Shown here one piece after another: positions 33,944 to 43,577 of a stretch of 47,658 bases of DNA (the stretch's first letter is position 1; each line of letters opens with the position of its first letter). This DNA is from Pelotomaculum sp. DTU098 (GTDB taxonomy: Bacteria; Bacillota; Desulfotomaculia; Desulfotomaculales; Pelotomaculaceae), in assembly GCA_001512635.1 (NCBI GenBank), contig LFSA01000065.1, positions 1-47,658 of the forward strand, given 5' to 3'. The notes below the pieces were generated by a model that was given only the letters and a program-made list of their open reading frames with translations, did not search any database and had not been told where the DNA came from. The position numbers were made by a program, and so were the translations under genes.

Positions 33944-35134
33944 TTAGATTTTGGAAAACAATACCCGCCCTCCGGCCATGACCAGGTGGAGATCATAATC
34001 CTGGTCCAGCAGGATCAGGTCTGCGTCAAATCCATCAGCAATCCGCCCCTTACTGGTCAAGCCCAGAATACGGGCAGGATTCGTAGAAGCAAGGCGCACG
34101 GCCTGGGGTAAAGTGAGCCCGCAGGCACGGGCCATATTTTTCATGGCCGCCAGCAGGGGAACGGTACTCCCCGCAAGCCTGCCACCGGCCATGGTTGCCC
34201 TGTTCCGGCTGACTTCAATGTCCCGGCCCCACAGCCTGTAACGTCCCTCCGGCAGCCCAGCCGCTGCCACAGCATCACTGATTAAGAGCAAACCATCCCT
34301 TTTCAGCTGCCACAGCATTTTCAATAAAAAGGGATGAATATGCACCCCGTCAGCAATAACATCTACGGAAAAACCCTTGCAGAAAATGGCTGCCCCTGCG
34401 GGTCCCGGTTCCCTGTGATGCAGCCCTGCCATGGCGTTAAAGATATGGGTGACATGCCTTAAGCCCATTCTCCCGGCTTCAATTGTTTCTGCAAAGCTTG
34501 CCCCTGAATGGCCCAGGGCAGGAATAACCCCACGGGCAGCCAACATTTCTACAACCTCCAGTCCACCCGGCAGTTCAGGGGCCAGGGTTACCATTTTAAC
34601 CATCCCGCACCCAGCAGCCAGTAAATCTTCAGCAGTTTTCAAATCAGGCTGTTTCAAAGCTTTCTGTTCCAGCGCCCCGCTAAAACGCGGGTTCAGAAAG
34701 GGACCCTCCAGGTGTGTGCCCAGGATCCGAGCCCCCTTTTCCTGCCCGGCAAACCGCGCCACCGCACCCAGGGCATCAGCCATTTGCTCCAGTGGCGCAG
34801 CAGCAACAGCAGCAACAAGCCCGGTGGTACCATACCTTCCATGGTAGGCAGTGACCTGCTCGAGGGACGCGCAGGTTCCGTCCAAAACGTCGGCGCCGTA
34901 CCCGCCATGCACGTGAAGGTCAATTAAACCCGGGGCAATATAAAGACCTTCGGCGGCAGATATGGTTTTTACCCCGGGAGGAAGCTCCTCGCCGGTTTTT
35001 AACAACCTTATTTTACCCTTTGATACGGCCAGACCATTATTGGGCTCAAGGGTTCCGGTCACCATCGTACCGTCGCAAATGACCAATTCATCCGTGTTCA
35101 GAATTACCGTCTCCTGCCTGACCAGTTTTTCCAT
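33944..35134 (-). CDS. nagA: N-acetylglucosamine-6-phosphate deacetylase
   Basis: Deacetylates GlcNAc-6-phosphate in amino-sugar and cell-wall recycling. The 396-aa amidohydrolase has the family motifs IDLHVHGGYGAD, GTHLEGPFLN, ALGHSGA, THIFNAM..LHHREPG, DGVHIHP and ISDAVAAAGLPEG, so the active site is complete. ATG 35134 has no visible Shine-Dalgarno site. A six-codon frame with a good site (GGAGGT) ends seven bases upstream, so translation may depend on reinitiation. It lies alone, with no nagB or PTS gene nearby, convergent with the B12 operon. Confidence 0.93.
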   Translation of the reverse strand: MEKLVRQETVILNTDELVICDGTMVTGTLEPNNGLAVSKGKIRLLKTGEELPPGVKTISAAEGLYIAPGLIDLHVHGGYGADVLDGTCASLEQVTAYHGRYGTTGLVAAVAAAPLEQMADALGAVARFAGQEKGARILGTHLEGPFLNPRFSGALEQKALKQPDLKTAEDLLAAGCGMVKMVTLAPELPGGLEVVEMLAARGVIPALGHSGASFAETIEAGRMGLRHVTHIFNAMAGLHHREPGPAGAAIFCKGFSVDVIADGVHIHPFLLKMLWQLKRDGLLLISDAVAAAGLPEGRYRLWGRDIEVSRNRATMAGGRLAGSTVPLLAAMKNMARACGLTLPQAVRLASTNPARILGLTSKGRIADGFDADLILLDQDYDLHLVMAGGRVLFSKI

Positions 35135-35141
35135 TTTCGAG

Positions 35142-35162
35142 TTATTTCAGAGTAAAACGCAT
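35142..35162 (-). CDS. Possible six-codon leader frame upstream of nagA
   Basis: On the minus strand ATG 35162 reads MRFTLK and stops at TAA; GGAGGT at 35174-35169 is a well-spaced Shine-Dalgarno site. nagA itself, which starts seven bases after the stop, lacks one. Could be a reinitiation leader or chance. Confidence 0.28.
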   Translation of the reverse strand: MRFTLK

Positions 35163-35208
35163 GGATTGACCTCCCCGTGGAAAAATAACATTAGAGGGAG
35201 GTGTTTTA

Positions 35209-35442
35209 ATGGAAAGCAACGATTCCTTTTATCAAAGCCGTGTTCCATGGAGCAGCGAGCCTAGTTTAAAGGAAATTACCCGGGAAGTTGGAGTGGATTT
35301 CGACCGTTTTATCGAAGGTCTCAAGGAAGAGCAAAGTGATTCCGAGATGGCCGAAGAATTTAATGTCCCGGAAGAGTTAATCTATCATCTCAGGGATCAT
35401 TTCTATACCCATGGAGTTCATTCAATTGTGGGACAGGACTGA
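35209..35442 (+). CDS. Small HTH-like protein of unknown function
   Basis: 77-aa acidic protein. The segment from about residue 27 to 66 (GVDFDRFIEGLKEEQSDSEMAEEFNV..ELIYHLRDHF) looks like a short helix-turn-helix: a helix, a turn before DSEMAEEFNVPEELI, and a recognition-type helix. Related short proteins are common in Desulfotomaculum-type genomes, but I cannot name the family. ATG 35209 has AGGGAGGTG at 35195-35203. It is divergent from nagA; a minus-strand gene follows. Regulatory function is inferred only from the HTH appearance. Confidence 0.72.
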   Translation: MESNDSFYQSRVPWSSEPSLKEITREVGVDFDRFIEGLKEEQSDSEMAEEFNVPEELIYHLRDHFYTHGVHSIVGQD

Positions 35443-35564
35443 TCTGTTTTTGGGCCAGTTGACCACACACAGCTAACAGGGTACCGGCTTAAGGGAGGGG
35501 GAGAATATTAAGAGAGGTGCCATGGGAAAATCTCCCTGACACCTCCTTTGCTGCCTCCGGCTTT

Positions 35565-36209
35565 TTAAACCTTTGCGCCGCATTCAGAACAAAATTTAGC
35601 CCTGTCTGGGAGTTTGGCTCCGCACTCTTTACAGCTAACTTCTTTTTTTAATTTTGCGCCGCATTCCGGGCAAAACTTAGCCTTTCCATCAAGGGGCGCT
35701 TCACATTCCGGGCAAGTGGCACGAATTGTTTCAGCCCAGTTTTCCTGGCTTAGCTTTTTATCTTCCTGTGACATCCTGGCGTGAGCCCAAACCTCCTCTA
35801 CAGGACGGCTCGCCTGGGCTGCCGACATCTCCACACTCAGGTCCGGCGCACACTGCTTGCATAACCCCCTCCTGGTATTCCAGCAGCTCTTGCGGCAAAC
35901 CCAGGAAGAACAACGCGGGCACTGGACAAAATCCGGCTTCAATATCTCCATGGCTTCTCTAAAGGCTTCATCGTGCGCCTTTTCCCAGGAGGCGGAGCGA
36001 ACCCTCTCGCCGATATTGGCGGCTCTACCCAGGACTCCACCGAAAAAGCTACCCGCAGCATCAAGCACATTCGCCACTTTACCGGTCAAGGAGGCCTTGA
36101 AAGGCGTACGGTAACCAGTACCGCAGCGGTCGCAATAAAACTCAAACTGGAACCCTTCACTTGTACTCAGGTCACTATAGTTTCGGGTAAACTCAATTTT
36201 ATCCGCCAT
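35565..36209 (-). CDS. Multi-zinc-ribbon protein
   Basis: 214-aa protein with 14 cysteines in pairs. Cys26/29 and Cys97/100/105/109/117/120 lie in the N-terminal two thirds, and two typical C-terminal zinc ribbons follow (CPEC at 166-169 with CPEC at 180-183; CKEC at 193-196 with CSEC at 207-210). A glycine-rich, weakly hydrophobic stretch (about 42-70) lies between the first and second cysteine groups and could contact membrane or form a glycine-zipper helix. ATG 36209 has AAAGGAG just upstream. Function is unknown; no neighbour explains it. Confidence 0.8.
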   Translation of the reverse strand: MADKIEFTRNYSDLSTSEGFQFEFYCDRCGTGYRTPFKASLTGKVANVLDAAGSFFGGVLGRAANIGERVRSASWEKAHDEAFREAMEILKPDFVQCPRCSSWVCRKSCWNTRRGLCKQCAPDLSVEMSAAQASRPVEEVWAHARMSQEDKKLSQENWAETIRATCPECEAPLDGKAKFCPECGAKLKKEVSCKECGAKLPDRAKFCSECGAKV

Positions 36210-36451
36210 ACATTATTCTCCTTTCGCCGTAGAGTCCACTGGTCTACCAGGGAGTATAATTATATCTAAAAAACACCACCACCATTATTCTACAAAAAGA
36301 TAGTAATTCCTACTGCATATGCCCGAAAAGCTGTTTATTCTCAGGTTATCTTGAGCTATTTGAGAGAATAACAGGGCTCCGGGGCTAATGCAGAATAATG
36401 AGGTTTATGCTATAATAGACCAATACTATTTGCACGCATATGCCGGTTTGA

Positions 36452-37939
<1,488 letters not shown>

Positions 37940-38014
37940 GTCATTGGGGAGCCTCCCGGGATAAGAACAACTGAAGGTCTAAAACCTCTCTTAGAAACGG
38001 GTTGAAAAGCATTA

Positions 38015-38062
38015 GAACCTGCACATCACCGGAATAATCCGGGGATTGCAGGTTCTTACTTT
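38015..38062. terminator. Terminator after guaB
   Basis: GAACCTGCA / TGCAGGTTC 9-bp stem (38015-38023 with 38047-38055), with an inner CCGG/CCGG hairpin, followed by TTACTTTT. It lies between convergent guaB and acuA; the guaB direction is better supported. Confidence 0.85.
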
Positions 38063-38074
38063 TAAGGGAGACTT

Positions 38075-38695
38075 TTAAAACAGGTTATTTTCAAATAACA
38101 TGGCCTCAAAAAGATCGATGGCGTCTTTTTTTACATTTTTACCTACCCGTACCATAAAAACATTTGCCGGGTGTTCAATGATGTCGGGGTCGTCAGTGGC
38201 TCTTCTTTTCAAGCCTACGGTCCCAAAAAGCTTAGCCAGCATTTTTTGATAATTAAACATTTCCAGGCGGCTGTTTTTTAAGTCCCAGTGCCAGCAAAAC
38301 TCAATGGTAACAACGATATAGTTTTCTAATACGGGATTAGTAAAAGCTTCCTTCAGGAGGGCTTCGGCAATCCCATATCTTCGCCAGTCCGGACTGATTT
38401 CGATGCCCCCCAATTCCAGGATAAGCGGGTGTTTACTCCATCTGCTGTATGGATCAGGATAATGGAAAGTAAGGTAACCGATTATTTCCAAGCCATGCCT
38501 GGCAATATAAACCATCCCTTCAGGCAATTTCGAAATTGCAATGAGCGCCTCTTTTTGTTTGGCAGCGGGACGAAAGTTTGTCAGTTTTCTGTTCATGAAG
38601 AGGCTTTCCAGCTTGGCCGCCTTGACGGGGCCTTCCAAAAAAACCTCTCCCTGGGAAGTTTGTATCGATTCAACTTCGGAACAGGCTATGCTCAT
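38075..38695 (-). CDS. acuA: AcuA-like protein N-acetyltransferase
   Basis: GNAT acetyltransferase; in Bacillus AcuA acetylates and inactivates acetyl-CoA synthetase AcsA. The 206-aa product follows AcuA throughout: EGPVKAAKLESL, FRPAAKQKEAL, LPEGMVYIARHG, GYLTFHYPDPYSRW, LELGGIEISPDWRRYGIAEALLKEAF (acetyl-CoA loop), WHWDLKNS and ATDDPDIIEHPAN. ATG 38695 has AGAGGTG at 38708-38702; an in-frame GTG at 38704 lies within this site. The deacetylase AcuC and acetyl-CoA synthetase are not in the window, so here it is a solitary gene. Confidence 0.88.
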   Translation of the reverse strand: MSIACSEVESIQTSQGEVFLEGPVKAAKLESLFMNRKLTNFRPAAKQKEALIAISKLPEGMVYIARHGLEIIGYLTFHYPDPYSRWSKHPLILELGGIEISPDWRRYGIAEALLKEAFTNPVLENYIVVTIEFCWHWDLKNSRLEMFNYQKMLAKLFGTVGLKRRATDDPDIIEHPANVFMVRVGKNVKKDAIDLFEAMLFENNLF

Positions 38696-38982
38696 AGGGT
38701 TCACCTCTGGAGGCCTATATTATAATTCCCCGCGCTACCGCTGAAGGTTTAATATCGACAATTCGGACCTCATTTTAGACCTTTCAGATTTATTATATGG
38801 CATTAGGGAGTTTTTAATCAAGTTATATATTCCTTCCTTGAACTGTTTTCCAAATAAATAAATGTAGAACAATGGAGAAATTATTTTATATTATCAATTA
38901 TGTTAAAAAAAGGAAATTAAGTGGTACTGGTTGAATCTTCTTATAGGACACAAAAATCATCCAAGGAAGGTGAATCTCTTAA

Positions 38983-40380
38983 ATGGGTGGGAAACTTAAT
39001 TCCCTGACCGATGTCTTGAAAAAAACACTTTTCTTTTTTGAAGCCCTGACGGTAGCTGAGCTGGCCCCCCATGTCCAGAGGAAGATGTTGAAAGACTATT
39101 CCCTGCCGCAGGTGGAAGAAAAGATCAGCCTTTGCCTCAAGCAGAACAACTGTTTTTACCGGGAAAAGGATTACTGGCGCTTAAACCTGGAAGGGAACAA
39201 GGAAAACGATCAGTTCTATGCCCTGCTCCTAAAAAAAGGCCAGCCCTTAAACCTTCGTGAGATTTCAAAAAACACCGGCAACAAGAAGAAAAAAACAAAA
39301 AAACTGCTTTCGGAGGAAGCCAGCCTGATTAGCGACGGGAGGTTTATCCAGCTGGACAACGGCTATTGGGGTTTAACTGAATGGGAGGTTGAAACAAGCC
39401 ATTACTCGTTAAAAAACCTGGTTATTAAAGCAATGAAGACTTACCCGGGTGGACTCTCTTTGCAACAGCTGCATAAAGTTATTAATGCCTGGCGTGAAAC
39501 TGATCTCAAGACCCTTGAAGGTATTCTTCGAAAACTGCCCTATTTTGAATTGGTTGGTGAGGGGGTCTGGAGCTACAATCCTACGGTAAGGGTTTTGTAT
39601 GAAGATTTACTAAAAAGGTTTCTGTCGATCATCAATAAGCAAAAAGAACGCTGGCACCGCAGTAAAGCACAGTGGAAAAACAAGTATGATTCACTTCAAA
39701 AGCACTACCAGGAAGCGCTGAGCGGAAAACAGGAAGCCGCAGCCGCGCTGGCTGAAAAAATGGAACTGGAGGGCCGGCATGAACACTTATTAACCCAGAT
39801 GGCTGAAAAAGACCTCCTTCTCTCATTACGCAAGAGAGAAATCCTACGTTACAGGGAACACATCAACAAACTGGAAGCAAAAGCCAACAGCATTCTTTAC
39901 CAGTGCCGCCTCTGGGTCAAACGGGCAAGGGAAGCGCAGGAAGAAATCTCAAGACTAAAGGAACTCCTGGCTAAAACCCAGGGAAGCCTCGAGAGCCTTT
40001 TCACCAAACTCCAGCAATATAAAGAAAAAGACCGGGAAAACAAGGCCAAGATAGCTGAATTGAAGGAGCAGTACAGCACCAGGATAGCCGAATTACAAAA
40101 CGAAATTGTTGAACTAAAACAGAAGGCAGAGCGGGAAAGAACCTCCCATATTATAGAACAACGGCGCCTGCAGGAAGAAATAAACACCCTGAGCAACGAC
40201 CTGAAAAAGGCGCTCAAGATGGAAGAGGAACGACAGAGATCCTATCTCCTGGTACAGCAGGAGCTGGCCGCCGCCAGGGAAGAAAACAGTGAAATTGAAA
40301 AGAGGTTAAAAAATCCCCTGGTGCGCTTTATTATCAAGATCTGCGGGTTTTTTAGCAAATATTACAAGCAATCTGCCTGA
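38983..40380 (+). CDS. Winged-helix-repeat / coiled-coil protein with hydrophobic C-terminal tail
   Basis: 465-aa protein I do not recognise. Residues 1-200 look like three tandem winged-helix (HARE/RpoE-like) units: each is a helical stretch ending in a short aromatic beta wing, namely YWRL at 64-67, YWGL at 128-131 and VWSY at 195-198. Residues about 205-440 are a long, highly charged coiled coil rich in Gln, Glu, Lys and Arg. The end (about 443-465, NPLVRFIIKICGFFSKYYKQ) is a short hydrophobic/basic amphipathic tail that could bind membrane. ATG 38983 has AAGGAAGGTG about nine bases upstream. It stands alone, between acuA and a cysteine desulfurase. A DNA- or polymerase-binding tether is a guess. 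Confidence 0.8.
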   Translation: MGGKLNSLTDVLKKTLFFFEALTVAELAPHVQRKMLKDYSLPQVEEKISLCLKQNNCFYREKDYWRLNLEGNKENDQFYALLLKKGQPLNLREISKNTGNKKKKTKKLLSEEASLISDGRFIQLDNGYWGLTEWEVETSHYSLKNLVIKAMKTYPGGLSLQQLHKVINAWRETDLKTLEGILRKLPYFELVGEGVWSYNPTVRVLYEDLLKRFLSIINKQKERWHRSKAQWKNKYDSLQKHYQEALSGKQEAAAALAEKMELEGRHEHLLTQMAEKDLLLSLRKREILRYREHINKLEAKANSILYQCRLWVKRAREAQEEISRLKELLAKTQGSLESLFTKLQQYKEKDRENKAKIAELKEQYSTRIAELQNEIVELKQKAERERTSHIIEQRRLQEEINTLSNDLKKALKMEEERQRSYLLVQQELAAAREENSEIEKRLKNPLVRFIIKICGFFSKYYKQSA

Positions 40381-40700
40381 TCTAGGTAGTTTTAGGCTGG
40401 TTATCCCCTCCGTCAGGGCCAAGGATCATAATACAGTTATTTCGCTCCAGTTATTCCCCTCACGGCTGCAGTCACAAGGAGGGGTTCCCTGGTGCCTTGG
40501 AGCTCACTCAGGATAGCAGTCACCCCTTTTCAGGGCAGGAGGTGAAACAAGATCTACCTGTGGAAAATTATTGGCTGTTGAATAAAATAAAGCGGAATCC
40601 ATCAAAATTAAACTTACGGGTTCCCACTCCAAGATTAAAGCTCACCACAGCATAAAGGGAGATAACTCTTAACACATTTAAAAAAGAGGGGAGTAAGATC
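40381..40700 (+). other. 320-base gap with possible structured leader
   Basis: No gene is evident. CCCCTCC (40405-40411) can pair with GGAGGGG (40478-40484), and GGGGT (40481-40485) can alternatively pair with ACCCC (40522-40526), which is followed by TTTT; an inner GTG/CAC and CCTG/CAGG hairpin strengthens the second. This mutually exclusive pairing is the pattern of an attenuator ahead of the cysteine desulfurase gene, but no known riboswitch core is seen. Confidence 0.3.
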
Positions 40701-41885
40701 TTGATTTATTTCGACAGCGCTACTACATCCTGGCCAAAACCCAGGGAAGTCTGGGAAGCGATGGAATACTGCATCAAATTTGCAGGGGCCAATCCGGGCA
40801 GATCCGGGCACCAGATGTCAGTAAAGGCAGGCCGTCTGGTGGATGAAGCCAGGGAGCTCCTGGCCTCGCTTTTTAAGATCCCGAATCCCGACCGGATTGT
40901 GTTTACCTTAAATGCAACGGAGGCTTTGAACCTTGCCCTAAAAGGCCTCTTGAAAGAGGGGGACCATGTCGTAACCAGCTCCATGGAACACAACTCGGTG
41001 ACACGCCCGCTGCACGTTTTACAGAAGAGAGGGGTTGAGGTAACCAAGGTCCGTTGCCAGGCGGATGGTTCAATCAGATTAAAAGATATTGAAGCAGCGT
41101 TAAGACCGAACACAGCCGCTGTAGTAATTACCCATGCCTCAAATGTTACGGGAACGCTCATGCCCATTGCTGAGATAGGTCAGCTCACTAAAAAAAAGGG
41201 GATACGCCTGATTGTGGACGCTGCCCAAACAGCAGGAGTCTTCGATGTGGATGTCTCTTTTATGGGCATCCACCTGCTGGCCTTCCCAGGCCACAAGGGT
41301 CTTTACGGTCCCCCTGGAACCGGTGGCCTGTATATAGCCGAAGGCCTGGAACTGACACCTCTTAAGGAAGGTGGCACAGGCAGTTATTCAGAAATCCCGG
41401 ACCAGCCGGATATTATGCCCGAGCGTTATGAAAGCGGCACAATCAACTCAGTGGGTCTGGCCGGTTTGGCGGCAGGCTTAAAATTCATCAGAAGGGAGGG
41501 CATGGAGCAGATTAGAAGTCATGAAATGAACTTAACCCGGCGTTTTCTGGAAGGGGCAGCAGAAATTAAGGGACTCACTGTGTACGGTCCAAAGGAGCTT
41601 TATGCCAGGGCACCCGTAGTTTCCTTCAGCCTGGAGGGAAAACCAGCCGGAGCAGTTGGGACCTTGCTGGATCAAGAATATAAAATCGCCTGCCGGGCCG
41701 GCCTGCACTGTGCCCCGGACGCTCACAAAACTCTAGGTACATTTGAGCAAAAGCTAGTTCGTTTCAGCTTTTCCTATTTTAACGATGAAAGAGAGGTGGA
41801 CACGGCCATCCGCGCCCTTAAGGAAATTGCCGCCATACCGGCGGAGAAATTCAATAAAAAAGAGGATAAATCCTGCGGCTGTTGA
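40701..41885 (+). CDS. Cysteine desulfurase family protein (SufS/Csd-like)
   Basis: PLP enzyme of the class V aminotransferase fold that removes sulfur (or selenium) from cysteine (or selenocysteine). The 394-aa product has the PLP lysine in FPGHKGLYGPPGTGGLYI, the aspartate in IVDAAQTAG, and the catalytic cysteine in CRAGLHCAPDAHK near residue 338. The C-terminus ends in SCGC, an unusual tail that might pass sulfur or bind metal. TTG 40701 has GAGGGGAG at 40686-40693. Members of this family are often linked to selenium use; mnmH elsewhere in the window fits, but the link is inferred. No sufU/iscU is adjacent. Confidence 0.88.
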   Translation: MIYFDSATTSWPKPREVWEAMEYCIKFAGANPGRSGHQMSVKAGRLVDEARELLASLFKIPNPDRIVFTLNATEALNLALKGLLKEGDHVVTSSMEHNSVTRPLHVLQKRGVEVTKVRCQADGSIRLKDIEAALRPNTAAVVITHASNVTGTLMPIAEIGQLTKKKGIRLIVDAAQTAGVFDVDVSFMGIHLLAFPGHKGLYGPPGTGGLYIAEGLELTPLKEGGTGSYSEIPDQPDIMPERYESGTINSVGLAGLAAGLKFIRREGMEQIRSHEMNLTRRFLEGAAEIKGLTVYGPKELYARAPVVSFSLEGKPAGAVGTLLDQEYKIACRAGLHCAPDAHKTLGTFEQKLVRFSFSYFNDEREVDTAIRALKEIAAIPAEKFNKKEDKSCGC

Positions 41886-41910
41886 GTAGTGGTTCCAGAT
41901 CTCAAAACTC

Positions 41911-42450
41911 TCAAAATTCGATGCCCTGGCGTGCCTCTACACCATGATAGTAGGGGTGATTCACGAGGGTAACATTGCTGACCACATCCCCCATTTCAAT
42001 GATCTCCCTGGGTGCGTAACGGCCGGTAAGGACAAGTTCCATTTCCTCAGGCTTATTTTTGATCAGCTCCAGAACATCCTTTAACGGTACCAGCTTAAAG
42101 TCCAGGGCGACATTGATCTCATCGAGAATGACCAGATCATAGTAGTTTTCTGCGACCACCTTTTTTGCCAGGGCCAGCCCCTCAAGGGCCAGGCGGATGT
42201 CTATCTCAGCCGGCTCTTCCTTGCTTACAAAGCTTTCCTGTCCGGACTGAACGATGGTCAGGTCCGGAAGGTATTTTTCCGCCGCCTTGATTTCCCCGTA
42301 ATTCTTGCTTCCCTTCATGAACTGAAGCATGAAGACTTTCCCGCCGTGGCCTATAACCCGCAGGGCCAGGCCCAGGGCAGCTGTTGTTTTCCCTTTGCCG
42401 TCCCCCGTATAAACATGGACCATGCCCCTTCTCTTTGCTTTTATTCCCAC
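41911..42450 (-). CDS. cobO: Cob(I)yrinic acid a,c-diamide / corrinoid adenosyltransferase (CobO type)
   Basis: Adds the 5'-deoxyadenosyl group to the cobalt of corrinoids. The 179-aa product has the P-loop YTGDGKGKTTAALG near residue 15, LQFMKG, and VILDEINVAL, all typical of BtuR/CobA/CobO. GTG 42450 is chosen because AAGGAGG at 42464-42458 is ideally spaced; an in-frame GTG at 42489 would add 13 residues. It is 23 bases downstream of two DUF2229 genes on the same strand, apart from the main B12 operon at 28-33.7 kb, and no B12 riboswitch precedes this unit. Confidence 0.93.
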   Translation of the reverse strand: MGIKAKRRGMVHVYTGDGKGKTTAALGLALRVIGHGGKVFMLQFMKGSKNYGEIKAAEKYLPDLTIVQSGQESFVSKEEPAEIDIRLALEGLALAKKVVAENYYDLVILDEINVALDFKLVPLKDVLELIKNKPEEMELVLTGRYAPREIIEMGDVVSNVTLVNHPYYHGVEARQGIEF

Positions 42451-42473
42451 TGCTTTGCCTCCTTGAGGGTCTT

Positions 42474-43577
42474 TTAACCTGTTAAACACTCCGCACCGGC
42501 TTGAAAACGTTTTTTCCTCCTCATTAAATCCGTAAAAGCCTCCAGCCGGGTTGTCATTCCAGCTTTTCCGGTCTGCTCATCCAGGAAAAAAGTGAGCACA
42601 GGAATATCATAATCTCTACTAACTCTGGTCAGGATGGTCCTGGCAACAATTTCCGGGATACAGGTAAAGGGCGCCAGCTGGATGATACCATCAAAACCCC
42701 GCTTGGCATAAAGGATGGTATGGCCTATGGAATCACGGCCGTGCCCGCCGACCAGTTCCGGCAGGTAGGGAGAAGCTGCCTCTTTTACGGTCAGGCCATG
42801 GGTTGTCTCATTCCAGGTATTGTCCCGGGTCCAACCGGTCAGAAACATGGATCTCTCCACCTCAACGCCAAGATTGCCCAGAGTTTCTTCGATCTCCAGG
42901 TTACTTGCCGGCTCCAGGAGGACATAGATCTCACCGACAATCCCTACCCTTAAGACTTCCCTGGATGGATCCTGGGGGATACTGCGCAGGGCTTCCAGGG
43001 CCGCCGCCTCCGCTTCAACGATTTGCTTCATGGTATAGGCCCCGCTAATCCAATCCAGCACCTTCTTATATACAGCAGTTGTGGTGCCGGTCTTTATTTC
43101 CCTGGGCCGGACCACGTGGCTTAGCTTCTCGGCGTTGTCCAGGGCCTGGAGCATGCGCCAGCCGCGCTTGACACGCTCAATGATTCCTTTTATGGAAACG
43201 CGGGCTTTGTTCAGAGCCCTGACGTTCTTAATAAAATTAAGAGGGTAAAGGCGTGGCGGTTCGAATACGATCATTTTTAGATTATAACCCAGATCCTGTA
43301 AAATTTTGTGGTGGAGCATGGCGTATTCCCCAGCCCGGCAGGGACCCACACCACCGCTGGTAACTATTGTTTCTGCTCCCATTTCAATGACTTCAAGATA
43401 TGTACCCATTAATATTTTGAGGGGTAAACAGGCAAATTCAGGGGAATAGCGTACGCCCAGGTCCAGTGTCCGTTTATTGGGACGGGGAGGGACTACAACT
43501 TCATTGCCCAGATCCTCCAGCAGCAATTTAAATGCCCGCCAGGACTCCCCCATGCGGGGAAATGTTATTTTCGACAT
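42474..43577 (-). CDS. DUF2229 (acyl-CoA dehydratase activase-related) protein, second copy
   Basis: 367-aa protein of the DUF2229 group, distantly related to components of the 2-hydroxyacyl-CoA dehydratase system. Three conserved cysteine sites are visible: FACLPLK (Cys50), GGVGPCRAGEY (about Cys80) and PFTCIPEI (about Cys307), which could hold an iron-sulfur cluster. The C-terminus reads FFLDEQTGKAGMTTRLEAF, very similar to the upstream copy. It starts at ATG 43577 inside the upstream gene (13-base overlap), so the two are coupled and probably form a complex. The reaction is unknown; the BadF/HgdC ATPase domain often fused to DUF2229 is absent. Confidence 0.82.
   Translation of the reverse strand: MSKITFPRMGESWRAFKLLLEDLGNEVVVPPRPNKRTLDLGVRYSPEFACLPLKILMGTYLEVIEMGAETIVTSGGVGPCRAGEYAMLHHKILQDLGYNLKMIVFEPPRLYPLNFIKNVRALNKARVSIKGIIERVKRGWRMLQALDNAEKLSHVVRPREIKTGTTTAVYKKVLDWISGAYTMKQIVEAEAAALEALRSIPQDPSREVLRVGIVGEIYVLLEPASNLEIEETLGNLGVEVERSMFLTGWTRDNTWNETTHGLTVKEAASPYLPELVGGHGRDSIGHTILYAKRGFDGIIQLAPFTCIPEIVARTILTRVSRDYDIPVLTFFLDEQTGKAGMTTRLEAFTDLMRRKKRFQAGAECLTG

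Noticed and set aside
40542-40655. A 37-codon frame starting at GTG 40542
   Set aside because: Its only Shine-Dalgarno candidate overlaps the start codon, the next in-frame GTG is too far away, and the sequence shows no protein-like pattern.
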